Origin: Paraburkholderia dilworthii
Lineage (GTDB): Bacteria > Pseudomonadota > Gammaproteobacteria > Burkholderiales > Burkholderiaceae
DNA: 63,654 nt
NCBI RefSeq assembly: GCF_000472525.1
Contig: NZ_AWZT01000011.1
Span: forward strand, 76,597 to 140,250
Reading direction: 5' to 3'
Position numbers and translations under genes: made by a program. The stretch's first letter is position 1; each line of letters opens with the position of its first letter. The notes under the pieces were generated by a model. That model was not told where the DNA came from. It searched no databases and saw only the letters and a program-made list of their open reading frames with translations. Positions 35,750-45,152 of the stretch are shown here, in pieces.

Positions 35750-37297
35750 TCAGTCCGCGTTAGGGTAAGTCCCGCCCCGCTCCAGCACATGCAAACTGAC
35801 GCGCACAAGCGTTCCCGCGAGCCGCGGCGAGCTCTGATAGACGTTGTCGTCGATAGTCAGATTGCCGCCGTGCATCGTCGCGATTTCGCGGACGATTGCG
35901 AGCCCGAGTCCGCTGCCGTCGCCCTCGCGGCCCAGAATCCGGTAAAAGCGCTCGATCACCCGCGAACGTTCGGCCGCTGGAATGCCCAAGCCGGTATCTT
36001 CCACCTCCAGATGCACGAGCCGCGCGGCGGTGTCTTGCCTCACCCTGACCGTGATACGGCCGCCCGCCGGCGTATAGCGAATTGCGTTGTCGATCAGATT
36101 CGACAGCATTTCGCGCAGCATGACCGGATTACCTTCGACTTCAACTGGCTCTTCCGGCGCTTCGTAGCCCAAGTCCATCTGCTTGGCGAACGCGGCCTGC
36201 ACCCAGTCGCGCACGGCGCTGCGTGCGACTTCCGTCACTTCGACCGGCGTGAAAATCTGGCCGGACATGCGGTTTTCCGCGCGAGCCAACGCCAGCAACT
36301 GCGTGACGAGGCGCGCGGCATGTTCGGAACTCGTCGCGATCTGTTCCAGCGAGCGGTGCACCTCTGCCGACGCGTCCTGCCGCAGCGCCAGCTCCGCCTG
36401 GGTGCGTAGGCCGGCAAGCGGCGTTTTCATCTGATGCGCGGCGTCGGCGATGAAGCGCTTTTGCAGCTCCATATTCTGTTCGAGGCGCGTCAGCAGATCG
36501 TTGAACGACGTCACGAGCGGCTCGATTTCCGGCGGCGCGCGACGCGCTTCGAGCGGCGACAGGTCGTCGGGGCGCCGCGCGCGAATGTGGGCCTGGAGCG
36601 CGTGCAGTGGCGCGAGACCGCGCGACAGACCGAACCACACGAGCAGGATGGCGAGAGGCAGGATTACGAACTGCGGCAGGATCACGCCTTTGATGATGTC
36701 GTTGGCGAGCTGGCTGCGTTTATCGAGCGTCTCGGCGACCTGCACGAGCACGGGCTCCGCGCCCGGCGTCTGCGGAAACTCGACCGTCGTATAAGCCACG
36801 CGGATGTCGTTGCCGCGCAGCATGTCGTCGCGGAACGCGACGAGCCCCGGTTGCGGCCGGTCGTCCTCGTGCGGCAGCGGCATGTCGCGCTCGCCCGCCA
36901 CCAGTTCGCCCCGCGTGCCGAGCACCTGATAGAAAACACTGTCCACGTTATCGGTGCGCAGAAAGTCGCGCGTGGAATCGGGCAGCGTCAACTCAGCCAC
37001 GCCGTTGACCGGATGAATCTGGCGCGCGAGCACGTAAGCGTCGGTTTCGAGCGCGCGGTCAAACGGCCCGTTCGCAATCGACTTCGCGACCAGATAAGTG
37101 ACCGCGAGGCTCATTGGCCAAAGCAGCAGCAGCGGCGCAAGCATCCAGTCGAGAATTTCCCCGAACAGCGAACGCGGGCGGGCCTGCGCGGCGGCTTCGG
37201 TTTCGTCGGGCGGGGCGAACGGATTGGCGTAGCGCTCGTCGCGCGCCTCGTCGAGATCCGCCGCGCGGGCCGTCGCGCGATCAGCGCGTGCGGACAT
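35750..37297 (-). CDS. Sensor histidine kinase (TctE/QseC type)
   Basis: A 515-aa inner-membrane kinase. TM1 is about residues 50-72 (WMLAPLLLLWPMSLAVTYLV), a periplasmic sensor domain of the 2CSK_N type follows (FDRALETDAYVLARQIH), and TM2 is near 195-215. The HisKA motif is FIADAAHQMKTPLAG with phospho-acceptor His288; HATPase motifs are MLSNLIDNAIRY, DTGLGIP and GSGLGLAIVREIA. It starts 9 nt after the response-regulator stop, so the pair is an operon. TctE relatives sense tricarboxylates; the downstream MHS transporter 217 nt away is a plausible target. Confidence 0.92.
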   Translation of the reverse strand: MSARADRATARAADLDEARDERYANPFAPPDETEAAAQARPRSLFGEILDWMLAPLLLLWPMSLAVTYLVAKSIANGPFDRALETDAYVLARQIHPVNGVAELTLPDSTRDFLRTDNVDSVFYQVLGTRGELVAGERDMPLPHEDDRPQPGLVAFRDDMLRGNDIRVAYTTVEFPQTPGAEPVLVQVAETLDKRSQLANDIIKGVILPQFVILPLAILLVWFGLSRGLAPLHALQAHIRARRPDDLSPLEARRAPPEIEPLVTSFNDLLTRLEQNMELQKRFIADAAHQMKTPLAGLRTQAELALRQDASAEVHRSLEQIATSSEHAARLVTQLLALARAENRMSGQIFTPVEVTEVARSAVRDWVQAAFAKQMDLGYEAPEEPVEVEGNPVMLREMLSNLIDNAIRYTPAGGRITVRVRQDTAARLVHLEVEDTGLGIPAAERSRVIERFYRILGREGDGSGLGLAIVREIATMHGGNLTIDDNVYQSSPRLAGTLVRVSLHVLERGGTYPNAD

Positions 37298-37306
37298 GGA
37301 TGTGCT

Positions 37307-38086
37307 CTATTTGTAGTGGTGGCTCGCCGGCATCCCGCCGGACTGCGGCGATGATGGCGGCTCGGATTCGGGCTCGGCGGGCGTTGGCGCGGCGGCATTC
37401 GCATTCGCGTTCGCCGGCGCCACCGCCTTCTCGAGGCAGTAGCCAAGTCCGCGCACGGTGATGATGCGCACGCCGCTCGGCTCGATCTTCTTACGCAGCC
37501 GGTGAACGTAGACCTCGATTGCGTTGTTGCTGACTTCCTCGCCCCATTCGCACAGATGATCGACCAGTTGCTCCTTCGAAACCAGCCGGCCGATTCGCTG
37601 CAGCAGCACTTCGAGCAACCCGAGTTCACGCGCCGAGAGCTCGATCACCTGTTCGTTGATATAGGCGATCCGGCCCACCTGATCGAACGACAGCGAACCG
37701 TGCCGCACGACCGTCGGGCCGCCGCCCGCGCCGCGCCGCGTCAGCGCGCGCACGCGGGCTTCGAGTTCGTTGAGCGCGAACGGCTTGGCCATGTAGTCGT
37801 CGGCGCCGAGATCGAGGCCTTTGACGCGTTCGTCGACGCTGTCCGCGGCGGTCAGGATCAGTACCGGCAGATTGGAATTGCGGGCGCGGAGGCGACGCAG
37901 CACCTCGAGTCCCGACATGCGCGGCAGGCCGAGATCGAGAATCAGCAGGTCGAAACTTTGCATGGACAGCGCGGTGTCGGCCTCGACTCCGCTCTTCACG
38001 TGATCGACGGCATAGGCCGATTGGCGGAGTGATCGAACCAGACCGTCCGCGAGTATGCTGTCGTCTTCGGCAATCAGAATTCGCAT
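37307..38086 (-). CDS. OmpR-family response regulator (TctD/QseB type)
   Basis: A 259-aa regulator from ATG 38086 (MRILIAEDDS). The receiver domain has Asp51 (LILDLGLPRMSG) and the conserved Lys in DYMAKPF; a C-terminal winged helix (about 125-220, NAIEVYVHRLRKKIEP) binds DNA. A C-terminal tail of about 40 residues (ANANANAAAPTPAEPESEPP) is low-complexity and not part of the family fold. Partner kinase follows. Divergent from recA, 234 nt away. Confidence 0.92.
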   Translation of the reverse strand: MRILIAEDDSILADGLVRSLRQSAYAVDHVKSGVEADTALSMQSFDLLILDLGLPRMSGLEVLRRLRARNSNLPVLILTAADSVDERVKGLDLGADDYMAKPFALNELEARVRALTRRGAGGGPTVVRHGSLSFDQVGRIAYINEQVIELSARELGLLEVLLQRIGRLVSKEQLVDHLCEWGEEVSNNAIEVYVHRLRKKIEPSGVRIITVRGLGYCLEKAVAPANANANAAAPTPAEPESEPPSSPQSGGMPASHHYK

Positions 38087-38220
38087 GGTGCGCCAGCTCA
38101 AGGCTTGGCCGGCACCTCGGGTGTCCCCGCGGCGCACAGCGGTCTCCGAAATTATTGTGGGTAGTTGGGCAGCGCGACGATAAAAATGCGCGTTCGCATG
38201 AGAATCGCGCTTGCCAAAAC

Positions 38221-38240
38221 TACTGTTTTTTTATACAGTG
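38221..38240 (+). promoter_or_regulatory. LexA (SOS) box of recA
   Basis: TACTGTTTTTTTATACAGTG matches the E. coli-type SOS consensus TACTG-N10-CAGTA (CTG-N10-CAG spacing). It overlaps a candidate -10 (TATACA) with TTGCCA upstream and ends 80 nt before the recA start, so LexA binding would block transcription. Confidence 0.9.
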
Positions 38241-38320
38241 TCTGGGTTTCGTGTGCTGTCCTTCAAAAGGTGGGCCGCACATCTGCCTCAGACGCCGTTC
38301 ATCATAGCAAAGGACGATTC

Positions 38321-39397
38321 ATGGAAGAAAGCAAGAAAGGCTCGGCTGGACTGACTGCTGAAAAGAGCAAGGCACTCGCTGCCGCCCTCGCGCAGATCGA
38401 AAAGCAGTTCGGCAAAGGGTCGGTCATGCGGCTCGGCGCAGGTGAGGTAGTCGAAGACATCCAGGTCGTTTCAACGGGATCGCTCGGCCTCGACATCGCA
38501 CTTGGCGTCGGTGGTTTGCCGCGTGGCCGCGTGGTCGAAATTTACGGTCCGGAGTCGTCGGGTAAGACCACGCTGACACTGCAAGTCATCGCCGAAATGC
38601 AGAAGCTTGGCGGCACGGCAGCGTTTATCGACGCGGAACACGCGCTGGACATCCAGTACGCGGGCAAGCTCGGCGTGAACGTGAACGATCTGCTGGTTTC
38701 GCAACCGGACACGGGTGAACAGGCGTTGGAAATCGCTGACGCGCTGGTGCGTTCGGGCTCGATCGACATGATCGTGATCGACTCGGTCGCGGCGCTCGTG
38801 CCGAAGGCTGAAATCGAAGGCGAAATGGGCGACTCGCTGCCGGGTCTGCAAGCGCGTCTGATGTCGCAAGCGCTGCGCAAGCTCACCGGCACGATCAAGC
38901 GTACCAACTGCCTCGTGATCTTCATCAACCAGATCCGCATGAAGATCGGCGTGATGTTCGGCAATCCGGAAACCACCACGGGTGGTAACGCGCTGAAGTT
39001 CTACGCGTCGGTGCGCCTGGACATTCGCCGCATCGGTTCGATCAAGAAGAACGATGAAGTGATCGGTAACGAAACGCGTGTGAAGGTGGTCAAGAACAAG
39101 GTGTCGCCACCGTTCCGCGAGGCGATTTTCGACATCCTGTACGGCGAGGGTATTTCGCGTCAGGGCGAAGTCATCGACCTGGGCGTGCAGGCCAAGATCG
39201 TCGACAAGGCCGGCGCGTGGTACAGCTATAACGGTGAGCGTATCGGCCAAGGCAAGGACAACGCGCGCGAATTCCTGCGCGAAAATCCGGACATCGCTCG
39301 TGAAATCGAAAACCGTATCCGCGAATCGCTGGGCGTGAATGCAATGGCCGAGGCAGTGACCGGCGCAGGCGCAGAAGTCACGGGCGAAGAAGAGTAA
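38321..39397 (+). CDS. recA: Recombinase A
   Basis: A 358-aa RecA. Walker [10 protein letters not shown] begins at residue 76 and Walker B is [12 protein letters not shown]; the L2 loop region [17 protein letters not shown] is intact, and the acidic C-terminus ends GEEE. It forms the presynaptic filament for homologous recombination and stimulates LexA self-cleavage. I use ATG 38321 ([10 protein letters not shown]) with AAAGGA upstream; the frame is open further up but includes promoter sequence. recX follows after 7 nt. Confidence 0.98.
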   Translation: MEESKKGSAGLTAEKSKALAAALAQIEKQFGKGSVMRLGAGEVVEDIQVVSTGSLGLDIALGVGGLPRGRVVEIYGPESSGKTTLTLQVIAEMQKLGGTAAFIDAEHALDIQYAGKLGVNVNDLLVSQPDTGEQALEIADALVRSGSIDMIVIDSVAALVPKAEIEGEMGDSLPGLQARLMSQALRKLTGTIKRTNCLVIFINQIRMKIGVMFGNPETTTGGNALKFYASVRLDIRRIGSIKKNDEVIGNETRVKVVKNKVSPPFREAIFDILYGEGISRQGEVIDLGVQAKIVDKAGAWYSYNGERIGQGKDNAREFLRENPDIAREIENRIRESLGVNAMAEAVTGAGAEVTGEEE

Positions 39398-39404
39398 CCA
39401 CTAC

Positions 39405-40181
39405 GTGATACGCAAGGGCCGGCCATTGTCCGACACCGGACGCAACGCGGGCGGCCCGCGTAATGACGCGAACGATCCGTTCGATCCATCCGAATCGTTC
39501 GAAGCACATGATCGCGCTGCGGGCCGTCGCCCGCGGCGCACGCAGTTCAAAACACCGCAGTTCAAAACACCGCCTGCCGGCTGCGATCCTTTCGAGAATA
39601 CTGAAAGTAGCGCTGCAGCCACTGAGCCTACCCAGCCCACCGAGCCTACCTACACGCGCTCACGCGACTCACGCCGCACATCCGGCGACGCGAAGCCCGG
39701 GCAAAACGAAGCAAAAAAATCTCAACGTCCCGCACGTTCGCTTAAAGGTCGCGCGATGGGCTATCTATCGCGTCGCGAATACAGTCGCAGCGAACTCGCG
39801 CGCAAGCTGAAGCCGTTCGTCGAAGAAACCGATTCGCTCGATACGCTGCTCGACACGCTACAAGCCGAGAACTGGCTGTCCGATTCGCGCTTCACTGAAA
39901 GCCTGATCCATCGCCGCTCGTCGCGATTGGGCGCGAGCCGGATCGTCGGCGAATTGAAGCAGCATTCGGTCGACCAGACGCTCGTCGAAGAGGCAAGTGC
40001 TCAATTGCGTGAAACGGAACTCGCGCGAGCCCAAGCCGTGTGGCGCAAGAAATTCGGCCAGCTTCCCGAGACGCCGGCCGAGCGCGCCAAGCAGGCACGG
40101 TTTCTGGCTTCACGCGGTTTTTCGGGCGCCACGATCGGCAAGATTCTTAAAGGCATCGACGAAGAGTGGGGCGGCGAATAG
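39405..40181 (+). CDS. recX: RecX, regulator of RecA
   Basis: The C-terminal 150 residues (from about RAMGYLSRREYSRSELARKL) are the RecX repeat domain, which inhibits RecA filament growth. The start is GTG 39405, 7 nt after recA, giving 258 aa. The first 105 residues are low-complexity and charged, with a doubled QFKTP arising from an exact 15-bp tandem duplication (39541-39570). RecX is usually about 150 aa, so either the N-terminus is a lineage-specific disordered tail or a later start is used. Co-transcription with recA puts it under SOS control. Confidence 0.9.
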   Translation: MIRKGRPLSDTGRNAGGPRNDANDPFDPSESFEAHDRAAGRRPRRTQFKTPQFKTPPAGCDPFENTESSAAATEPTQPTEPTYTRSRDSRRTSGDAKPGQNEAKKSQRPARSLKGRAMGYLSRREYSRSELARKLKPFVEETDSLDTLLDTLQAENWLSDSRFTESLIHRRSSRLGASRIVGELKQHSVDQTLVEEASAQLRETELARAQAVWRKKFGQLPETPAERAKQARFLASRGFSGATIGKILKGIDEEWGGE

Positions 40182-40340
40182 CGGCACGCAGGGTGCTTGT
40201 CAGCGGCTCGCGAGCAATCCGGCTGCGATCGCAAAACCGGCTCGGAGCGGCGCGCAGGCCGTCCCGCCGCATTCCGGGCTGTCTCAAATACCCAGTATGC
40301 TAAAATTCACGCGTTTTCCAATTCGGCCTTTCCTTTCCGC

Positions 40341-41078
40341 ATGCCGCTTTCCTCGCCAGTGCCCCGTCAATTGCGCCATCGCCGCGCAATCAGAGCGGAA
40401 GCTTATGAGCGAGCCGATGGCCTGTGGGATGTGGAAGCGTGCCTGACCGACGAAAAGCCACGCGATGTGGTCCTTGCGTCGGGCGTCCGGCCCAATGGTC
40501 AACCGATCCATGAACTCTGGCTTCGCATCACCATCGATCGCAAGCTCAATGTCGTCGACGCCGAGGCGTCGTCCGACTGGGTGCCCTATCCTGGGCTATG
40601 CCAAGCCAGCAATCCCGCCTACCGTGCCCTCATCGGGCTCAATCTTTTCCACAACTTCCGTCGCGATGCTGCCCGTGTGCTGGCAGGCACGGCTGGTTGC
40701 ACGCATCTCACCGAGTTGTGCGCGATCCTGCCGACCGCCGCGATCCAGGCGTTCGCCGGTGACGTGTGGGATACCGGTGACAAGGCGGCAGGCGCGAGCG
40801 CCAGTTCCGAAAACGAGTCGGCTGACGGTACCGCCGAACCTTTAAACGACAAACCGCCATTCCAGTTGGGACGCTGCCACGCGCTGCGTTTCGACGGGGA
40901 GGCAGTGCAGAAGTTTTACCCGCGCTGGTATGGCCATGCGCCACGCCCAGCTGACCGCCCGGCATCGCCAGACAACGGGGCGGCCCGCCACGAAGGCAGG
41001 GGCAATGCGCCCGGCATGTTGGACGGTAGCGGAAACGAAGTTCAATCCAACTCTCAGACTGAAGGGAATCACGCATGA
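40341..41078 (+). CDS. DUF2889 protein
   Basis: A 245-aa cytoplasmic protein from ATG 40341 ([20 protein letters not shown]). The DUF2889 core reads [18 protein letters not shown], then [20 protein letters not shown] and GCTHLTELC. The C-terminal 60 residues are low-complexity. Function is unknown. Its stop overlaps the sucC start in an ATGA, so translation of the two is probably coupled. Confidence 0.85.
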   Translation: MPLSSPVPRQLRHRRAIRAEAYERADGLWDVEACLTDEKPRDVVLASGVRPNGQPIHELWLRITIDRKLNVVDAEASSDWVPYPGLCQASNPAYRALIGLNLFHNFRRDAARVLAGTAGCTHLTELCAILPTAAIQAFAGDVWDTGDKAAGASASSENESADGTAEPLNDKPPFQLGRCHALRFDGEAVQKFYPRWYGHAPRPADRPASPDNGAARHEGRGNAPGMLDGSGNEVQSNSQTEGNHA

Positions 41079-42244
41079 AGATTCACGAGTACCAGGGTAA
41101 GGAAATCCTGCGGAAATTCGGCGTCGCGGTACCGCGCGGCAAGCCGGTCTTCTCGGTGGATGATGCGGTCAAGGCCGCGGAAGAGCTCGGCGGCCCGGTG
41201 TGGGTCGTGAAGGCTCAGATCCATGCGGGTGGCCGTGGCAAGGGTGGCGGCGTGAAGGTTGCCAAGTCGCTGGAACAGGTTCGCGAATACTCGAACCAGA
41301 TCCTCGGCATGCAGCTCGTCACGCACCAGACTGGTCCGGAAGGCCAGAAGGTGAATCGCCTGTTGATCGAAGAAGGCGCAGACATCAAGAAGGAACTGTA
41401 TGTCGGCCTCGTGATCGATCGTGTTTCGCAGAAGATCGTCGTGATGGCATCGAGCGAAGGCGGCATGGACGTTGAAGAAGTCGCGGAAAAGACGCCCGAG
41501 CTGATCCACAAGGTCGCAGTCGATCCGTCGACGGGCCTGAAGGACGCCGAAGCTGACGACCTCGCGAAGAAGATTGGCGTGCCCGACGCGTCTATCCCGC
41601 AAGCGCGCGCGATCCTGCAAGGCCTGTACAAGGCGTTCTGGGAAACCGACGCATCGCTCGCCGAAATCAACCCGCTGATCCTGACGGGCGACGGCAAGGT
41701 CATCGCGCTCGACGCCAAGTTCAACTTCGATTCGAACGCACTGTTCCGTCATCCGGAAATCGTCGCGTATCGCGATCTGGACGAAGAAGATCCGGCTGAA
41801 GTCGAAGCGTCGAAGTTCGATCTCGCGTACATCTCGCTCGACGGCAACATCGGCTGTCTGGTGAACGGCGCGGGCCTCGCGATGGCAACGATGGACACCA
41901 TCAAGCTGTTCGGCGGCGAACCGGCGAACTTCCTCGACGTGGGCGGTGGCGCCACGACCGAGAAGGTCACGGAAGCGTTCAAGATCATGCTGAAGAACCC
42001 GAACCTGACGGCGATTCTGGTCAACATCTTCGGCGGCATCATGCGCTGCGACGTGATCGCGGAAGGCGTGATCGCGGCGTCGAAGGCTGTGTCACTGAAG
42101 GTGCCGCTCGTGGTGCGCATGAAGGGCACGAACGAAGACCTGGGCAAGAAGATGCTCGCTGAATCCGGTCTGCCGATCATCGCGGCTGACAGCATGGAAG
42201 AAGCGGCTCAGAAGGTCGTCGCGGCCGCTTCGGGCAAGGCGTAA
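41075..42244 (+). CDS. sucC: Succinyl-CoA synthetase, beta subunit (ADP-forming)
   Basis: A 389-aa ATP-grasp subunit of the TCA-cycle enzyme interconverting succinyl-CoA and succinate with ATP formation. N-terminal [21 protein letters not shown] and nucleotide-binding [20 protein letters not shown] are canonical. C-terminal [14 protein letters not shown] is the CoA-ligase half. Start ATG 41075 overlaps the DUF2889 stop by 4 nt. sucD follows after 126 nt. Confidence 0.97.
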   Translation: MKIHEYQGKEILRKFGVAVPRGKPVFSVDDAVKAAEELGGPVWVVKAQIHAGGRGKGGGVKVAKSLEQVREYSNQILGMQLVTHQTGPEGQKVNRLLIEEGADIKKELYVGLVIDRVSQKIVVMASSEGGMDVEEVAEKTPELIHKVAVDPSTGLKDAEADDLAKKIGVPDASIPQARAILQGLYKAFWETDASLAEINPLILTGDGKVIALDAKFNFDSNALFRHPEIVAYRDLDEEDPAEVEASKFDLAYISLDGNIGCLVNGAGLAMATMDTIKLFGGEPANFLDVGGGATTEKVTEAFKIMLKNPNLTAILVNIFGGIMRCDVIAEGVIAASKAVSLKVPLVVRMKGTNEDLGKKMLAESGLPIIAADSMEEAAQKVVAAASGKA

Positions 42245-42370
42245 GCCTAGTCCACAGCGCGTTCACCAGGATTAACCAGGATTACGAATGGCGGCGCGTG
42301 AGCGACGCTGGCGAAGAACATTTCGTCCAGTGGCGCCACCGCGCGACGCCAAACGAACAGAGGTCAATAC

Positions 42371-43252
42371 ATGTCGATTCTGATTAACAAAGACACCAAG
42401 GTCATCACGCAGGGCATTACCGGCAAAACCGGTCAGTTCCACACGCGTGCTTGCCGTGAATACGCAAACGGCCGCGAAGCGTACGTGGCAGGCGTGAACC
42501 CGAAGCGTGCCGGCGAAGACTTCGAAGGCATTCCTATCTACGCAAGCGTCGCTGAAGCCAAGGCTGAAACGGGCGCGACCGTGTCGGTGATTTACGTTCC
42601 GCCGGCAGGCGCTGCTGCTGCAATCTGGGAAGCAGTCGAAGCCGATCTGGATCTCGCCATCTGCATCACGGAAGGCATTCCTGTTCGCGACATGATCGAG
42701 ATCAAGGACCGTATGCGTCGCGAGAACCGCAAGACGCTGCTGCTTGGACCGAATTGCCCGGGCACGATCACGCCGGACGAGCTGAAGATCGGCATCATGC
42801 CGGGTCACATTCACCGCAAGGGCCGCATCGGCGTCGTGTCGCGTTCGGGCACGCTGACGTATGAAGCAGTCGGCCAGTTGACGGCGATCGGCCTCGGCCA
42901 GTCGTCGGCAGTCGGTATCGGCGGCGACCCGATCAACGGTCTGAAGCACATCGACGTGATGAAGATGTTCAACGACGATCCGGATACGGACGCCGTCATC
43001 ATGATCGGCGAGATCGGCGGTCCGGACGAAGCGAATGCTGCTGAGTGGATCAAGGGCAACATGAAGAAGCCGGTGGTTGGCTTCATCGCTGGTGTGACGG
43101 CGCCTCCGGGCAAGCGCATGGGCCACGCCGGCGCGCTGATCTCGGGCGGTGCCGATACGGCAGAAGCGAAGCTCGAAATCATGGACGCTTGCGGCATCAA
43201 GGTCACGAAGAACCCGTCGGAAATGGCGCGTCTTCTGAAGGCCATGCTGTAA
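42371..43252 (+). CDS. sucD: Succinyl-CoA synthetase, alpha subunit
   Basis: A 293-aa subunit carrying the catalytic phospho-histidine His252 (KRMGHAGALISGG). The N-terminal CoA-binding Rossmann domain begins SILINKDTKVITQGITGKTG. It assembles with SucC. Start ATG 42371 with GAGGT upstream. Two intrinsic terminators follow. Confidence 0.97.
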   Translation: MSILINKDTKVITQGITGKTGQFHTRACREYANGREAYVAGVNPKRAGEDFEGIPIYASVAEAKAETGATVSVIYVPPAGAAAAIWEAVEADLDLAICITEGIPVRDMIEIKDRMRRENRKTLLLGPNCPGTITPDELKIGIMPGHIHRKGRIGVVSRSGTLTYEAVGQLTAIGLGQSSAVGIGGDPINGLKHIDVMKMFNDDPDTDAVIMIGEIGGPDEANAAEWIKGNMKKPVVGFIAGVTAPPGKRMGHAGALISGGADTAEAKLEIMDACGIKVTKNPSEMARLLKAML

Positions 43253-43261
43253 ATCGAAACT

Positions 43262-43286
43262 GGCGCCCAGTCCGGGCGCCTTTTTT
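43262..43286 (+). terminator. First intrinsic terminator after sucD
   Basis: Stem GGCGCCC / GGGCGCC, loop AGTCC, then six T. It lies 10 nt past the sucD stop. Confidence 0.9.
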
Positions 43287-43325
43287 GATACGCTTACGAG
43301 ATCCTTTCGTTAGCGCGCGGTTCCA

Positions 43326-43359
43326 AAGCGGGGGAGTTAAACACTCCTCCGCTTTTTTG
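43326..43359 (+). terminator. Second intrinsic terminator after sucD
   Basis: A 12-bp stem AAGCGGGGGAGT / ACTCCTCCGCTT with one G-U pair, loop TAAAC, followed by a T-run. Together with the first terminator it isolates terC from sucCD. Confidence 0.85.
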
Positions 43360-43399
43360 TTGGCCGTGCATCTCGTTCCCCCCTTCTATTCTTTCGCTC

Positions 43400-44104
43400 A
43401 TGTTCGAGTTCCTCGCCACGCTCCATTGGGGCGCAGTCATCCAGATCATCGTCATCGACATTCTGCTGGGTGGCGACAATGCCGTCGTGATCGCGCTTGC
43501 CTGCCGCAACCTGCCGCCCGCACAGCGCACGAAGGGCGTGCTCTGGGGCACCGCGGGTGCCATCCTGCTTCGTGTCGTCCTGATTGCGTTCGCGGTCGCG
43601 CTACTCGACGTGCCGTTGCTGAAGTTCGCGGGCGGGCTGTTGCTGCTGTGGATCGGCGTACGCCTGATGGCGCCGGCGCACGACGCGCATGAGAACGTGA
43701 AGCCCGCCGACAAACTGATTTCGGCGATCAAAACGATCATCGTTGCGGACGCGGTCATGAGTCTCGACAACGTGATCGCCATTGCGGGCGCGGCCGAAGC
43801 CGCCGATCCGGAGCATCGCCTCGCGCTTGTGATCTTCGGTCTGGTGGTGAGCATTCCCTTGATCGTGTGGGGCAGCCAGTTGGTGCTCAAACTGCTGGAC
43901 CGTTTCCCGATCGTGATTACGCTCGGCGCGGCGTTGCTGGGCTGGATCGCGGGCGGGCTGATCATCAACGATCCGGCCGGAGACCGTTGGCCGGTCCTCG
44001 ATACGCCGGCCGCCGAATATGGGATGAGCATCGCCGGTGCGCTGTTCGTCGTGATCCTGGGTTATGTGATCAAGCGCCGCAACGCGAATCGAGCGGCGGC
44101 GTGA
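43400..44104 (+). CDS. TerC-family integral membrane protein
   Basis: A 234-aa protein with seven TM segments and the two conserved acidic motifs of the TerC family, LGGDNAVVIAL (TM2) and DAVMSLDNVIAIAG (TM5), placed to bind a cation. Related proteins (YkoY, Alx/MntE-like, TerC) are linked to Mn2+ export, metal homeostasis and tellurite resistance. Start ATG 43400, only 41 nt after the preceding terminator T-run. The 283 nt after it (44105-44387) contain no gene but a strong hairpin near the end. Confidence 0.85.
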   Translation: MFEFLATLHWGAVIQIIVIDILLGGDNAVVIALACRNLPPAQRTKGVLWGTAGAILLRVVLIAFAVALLDVPLLKFAGGLLLLWIGVRLMAPAHDAHENVKPADKLISAIKTIIVADAVMSLDNVIAIAGAAEAADPEHRLALVIFGLVVSIPLIVWGSQLVLKLLDRFPIVITLGAALLGWIAGGLIINDPAGDRWPVLDTPAAEYGMSIAGALFVVILGYVIKRRNANRAAA

Positions 44105-44333
44105 GCCACGCACAAGAGGTTGGCGAAGCGGCGTGCAAGCGGCCATGAACACGGTCCGATGCGCCGTTAGCGGGACCATCCACGCGCCATCCATGCACCG
44201 CCAACACGCCACCTGCGGGCCACTTTTTCGCCACCAGCGCACCGCGCTCATACCACCCACGCGCAACAGGCAGTGCGGCTCAACGTTGGCCATTCGGCTG
44301 ACTGTGTGACACGAGCGCCGCTCGCTACGATGG

Positions 44334-44371
44334 AAGCGCCTGTTCCCGATCCGTGGAGCAGGCGCTTTTCG
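44334..44371 (+). terminator. Stem-loop before the pilin gene, possible terminator
   Basis: Stem AAGCGCCTG / CAGGCGCTT with a 16-nt loop, then TTCGTTT. It may terminate terC transcripts or lie in the pilin 5' leader, 17 nt before the pilin start codon. Confidence 0.55.
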
Positions 44372-44387
44372 TTTCAGGAGCCTGCCG

Positions 44388-45011
44388 ATGATCGTCACTT
44401 TGCCTTATTCCCCCTATTCTCAGTCCGCACTGGCTGCATCATCGCGTTTTGCGCGAGCGCGCTGGTCAGCAACGCTCGCGCGAGCGTGCCAGCGCCTCGG
44501 CCTGGGCTTCACGCTGATCGAACTGATGATCGTGCTCGCGATTGTCGGCGTGATCGCGGCCTACGCGATTCCCGCGTATCAGGACTATCTGGCGCGCAGC
44601 CGCGTGGGCGAGGGCTTGTCGCTCGCGGCGTCGGCGAGACTTGCTGTGTCGGAAAACGCAGCGAGCGGCAACGCGTTCAGCGGCGGCTATGCGTCGCCGC
44701 CCGCGACGCGCAACGTGGAGTCCATCCGGGTCGACGACGACACCGGTCAGATCACCGTCGCCTTCACGACGCGAGTGGCGCCGGCCGGTTCCAACACGAT
44801 CACGCTCGTGCCGTCGGTGCCGGACAACGTCGATGCGCCCACTGCACGCGTCGCGCTGGCGAAAGGTTCGGTGCAGGCAGGCGCGCTCGCATGGGAATGT
44901 TTCGCTGGGGGTAAAACGGCGTCGTCGTTACCCGCACCGGGCGCGGGGCCGGCTCCTGCGCAGGCGTCCACGTTGCCGTCGAACCTTGCACCGCCCGAGT
45001 GCCGTACTTAA
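44388..45011 (+). CDS. Type IV pilin-like prepilin (class III signal)
   Basis: A 207-aa prepilin. The prepilin-peptidase site is [19 protein letters not shown], cleaved after Gly40, with Glu at mature position 5. The mature protein (167 aa) has the hydrophobic alpha-1 helix and a C-terminal disulfide loop between Cys171 and Cys205. That loop contains a Ser/Ala/Pro-rich stretch ([14 protein letters not shown]). The 40-residue leader is far longer than the 6-8 residues of type IVa pilins; ATG 44388 has CAGGAG upstream and no closer initiator exists. The next gene encodes a PglL-type glycan transferase, so this pilin is its likely substrate. Confidence 0.88.
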   Translation: MIVTLPYSPYSQSALAASSRFARARWSATLARACQRLGLGFTLIELMIVLAIVGVIAAYAIPAYQDYLARSRVGEGLSLAASARLAVSENAASGNAFSGGYASPPATRNVESIRVDDDTGQITVAFTTRVAPAGSNTITLVPSVPDNVDAPTARVALAKGSVQAGALAWECFAGGKTASSLPAPGAGPAPAQASTLPSNLAPPECRT

Positions 45012-45152
45012 TGCAGGATGGCACGATGACCGAACGAACGGTAGTGGTTCGAGCGTAAATCGCTGATTTTCGGGATATTTCAGCGGGGCCGGCGCACAGC
45101 ACAAGGATTTTTTTGTATAGTGCGCCGGTTGCCGACGCCCTCCGCTTACTCG

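Noticed and set aside
38165..38320. N-terminal extension of RecA
   Set aside because: The open frame crosses the SOS box and promoter; RecA normally begins near MEESKKG and an SD precedes that ATG.
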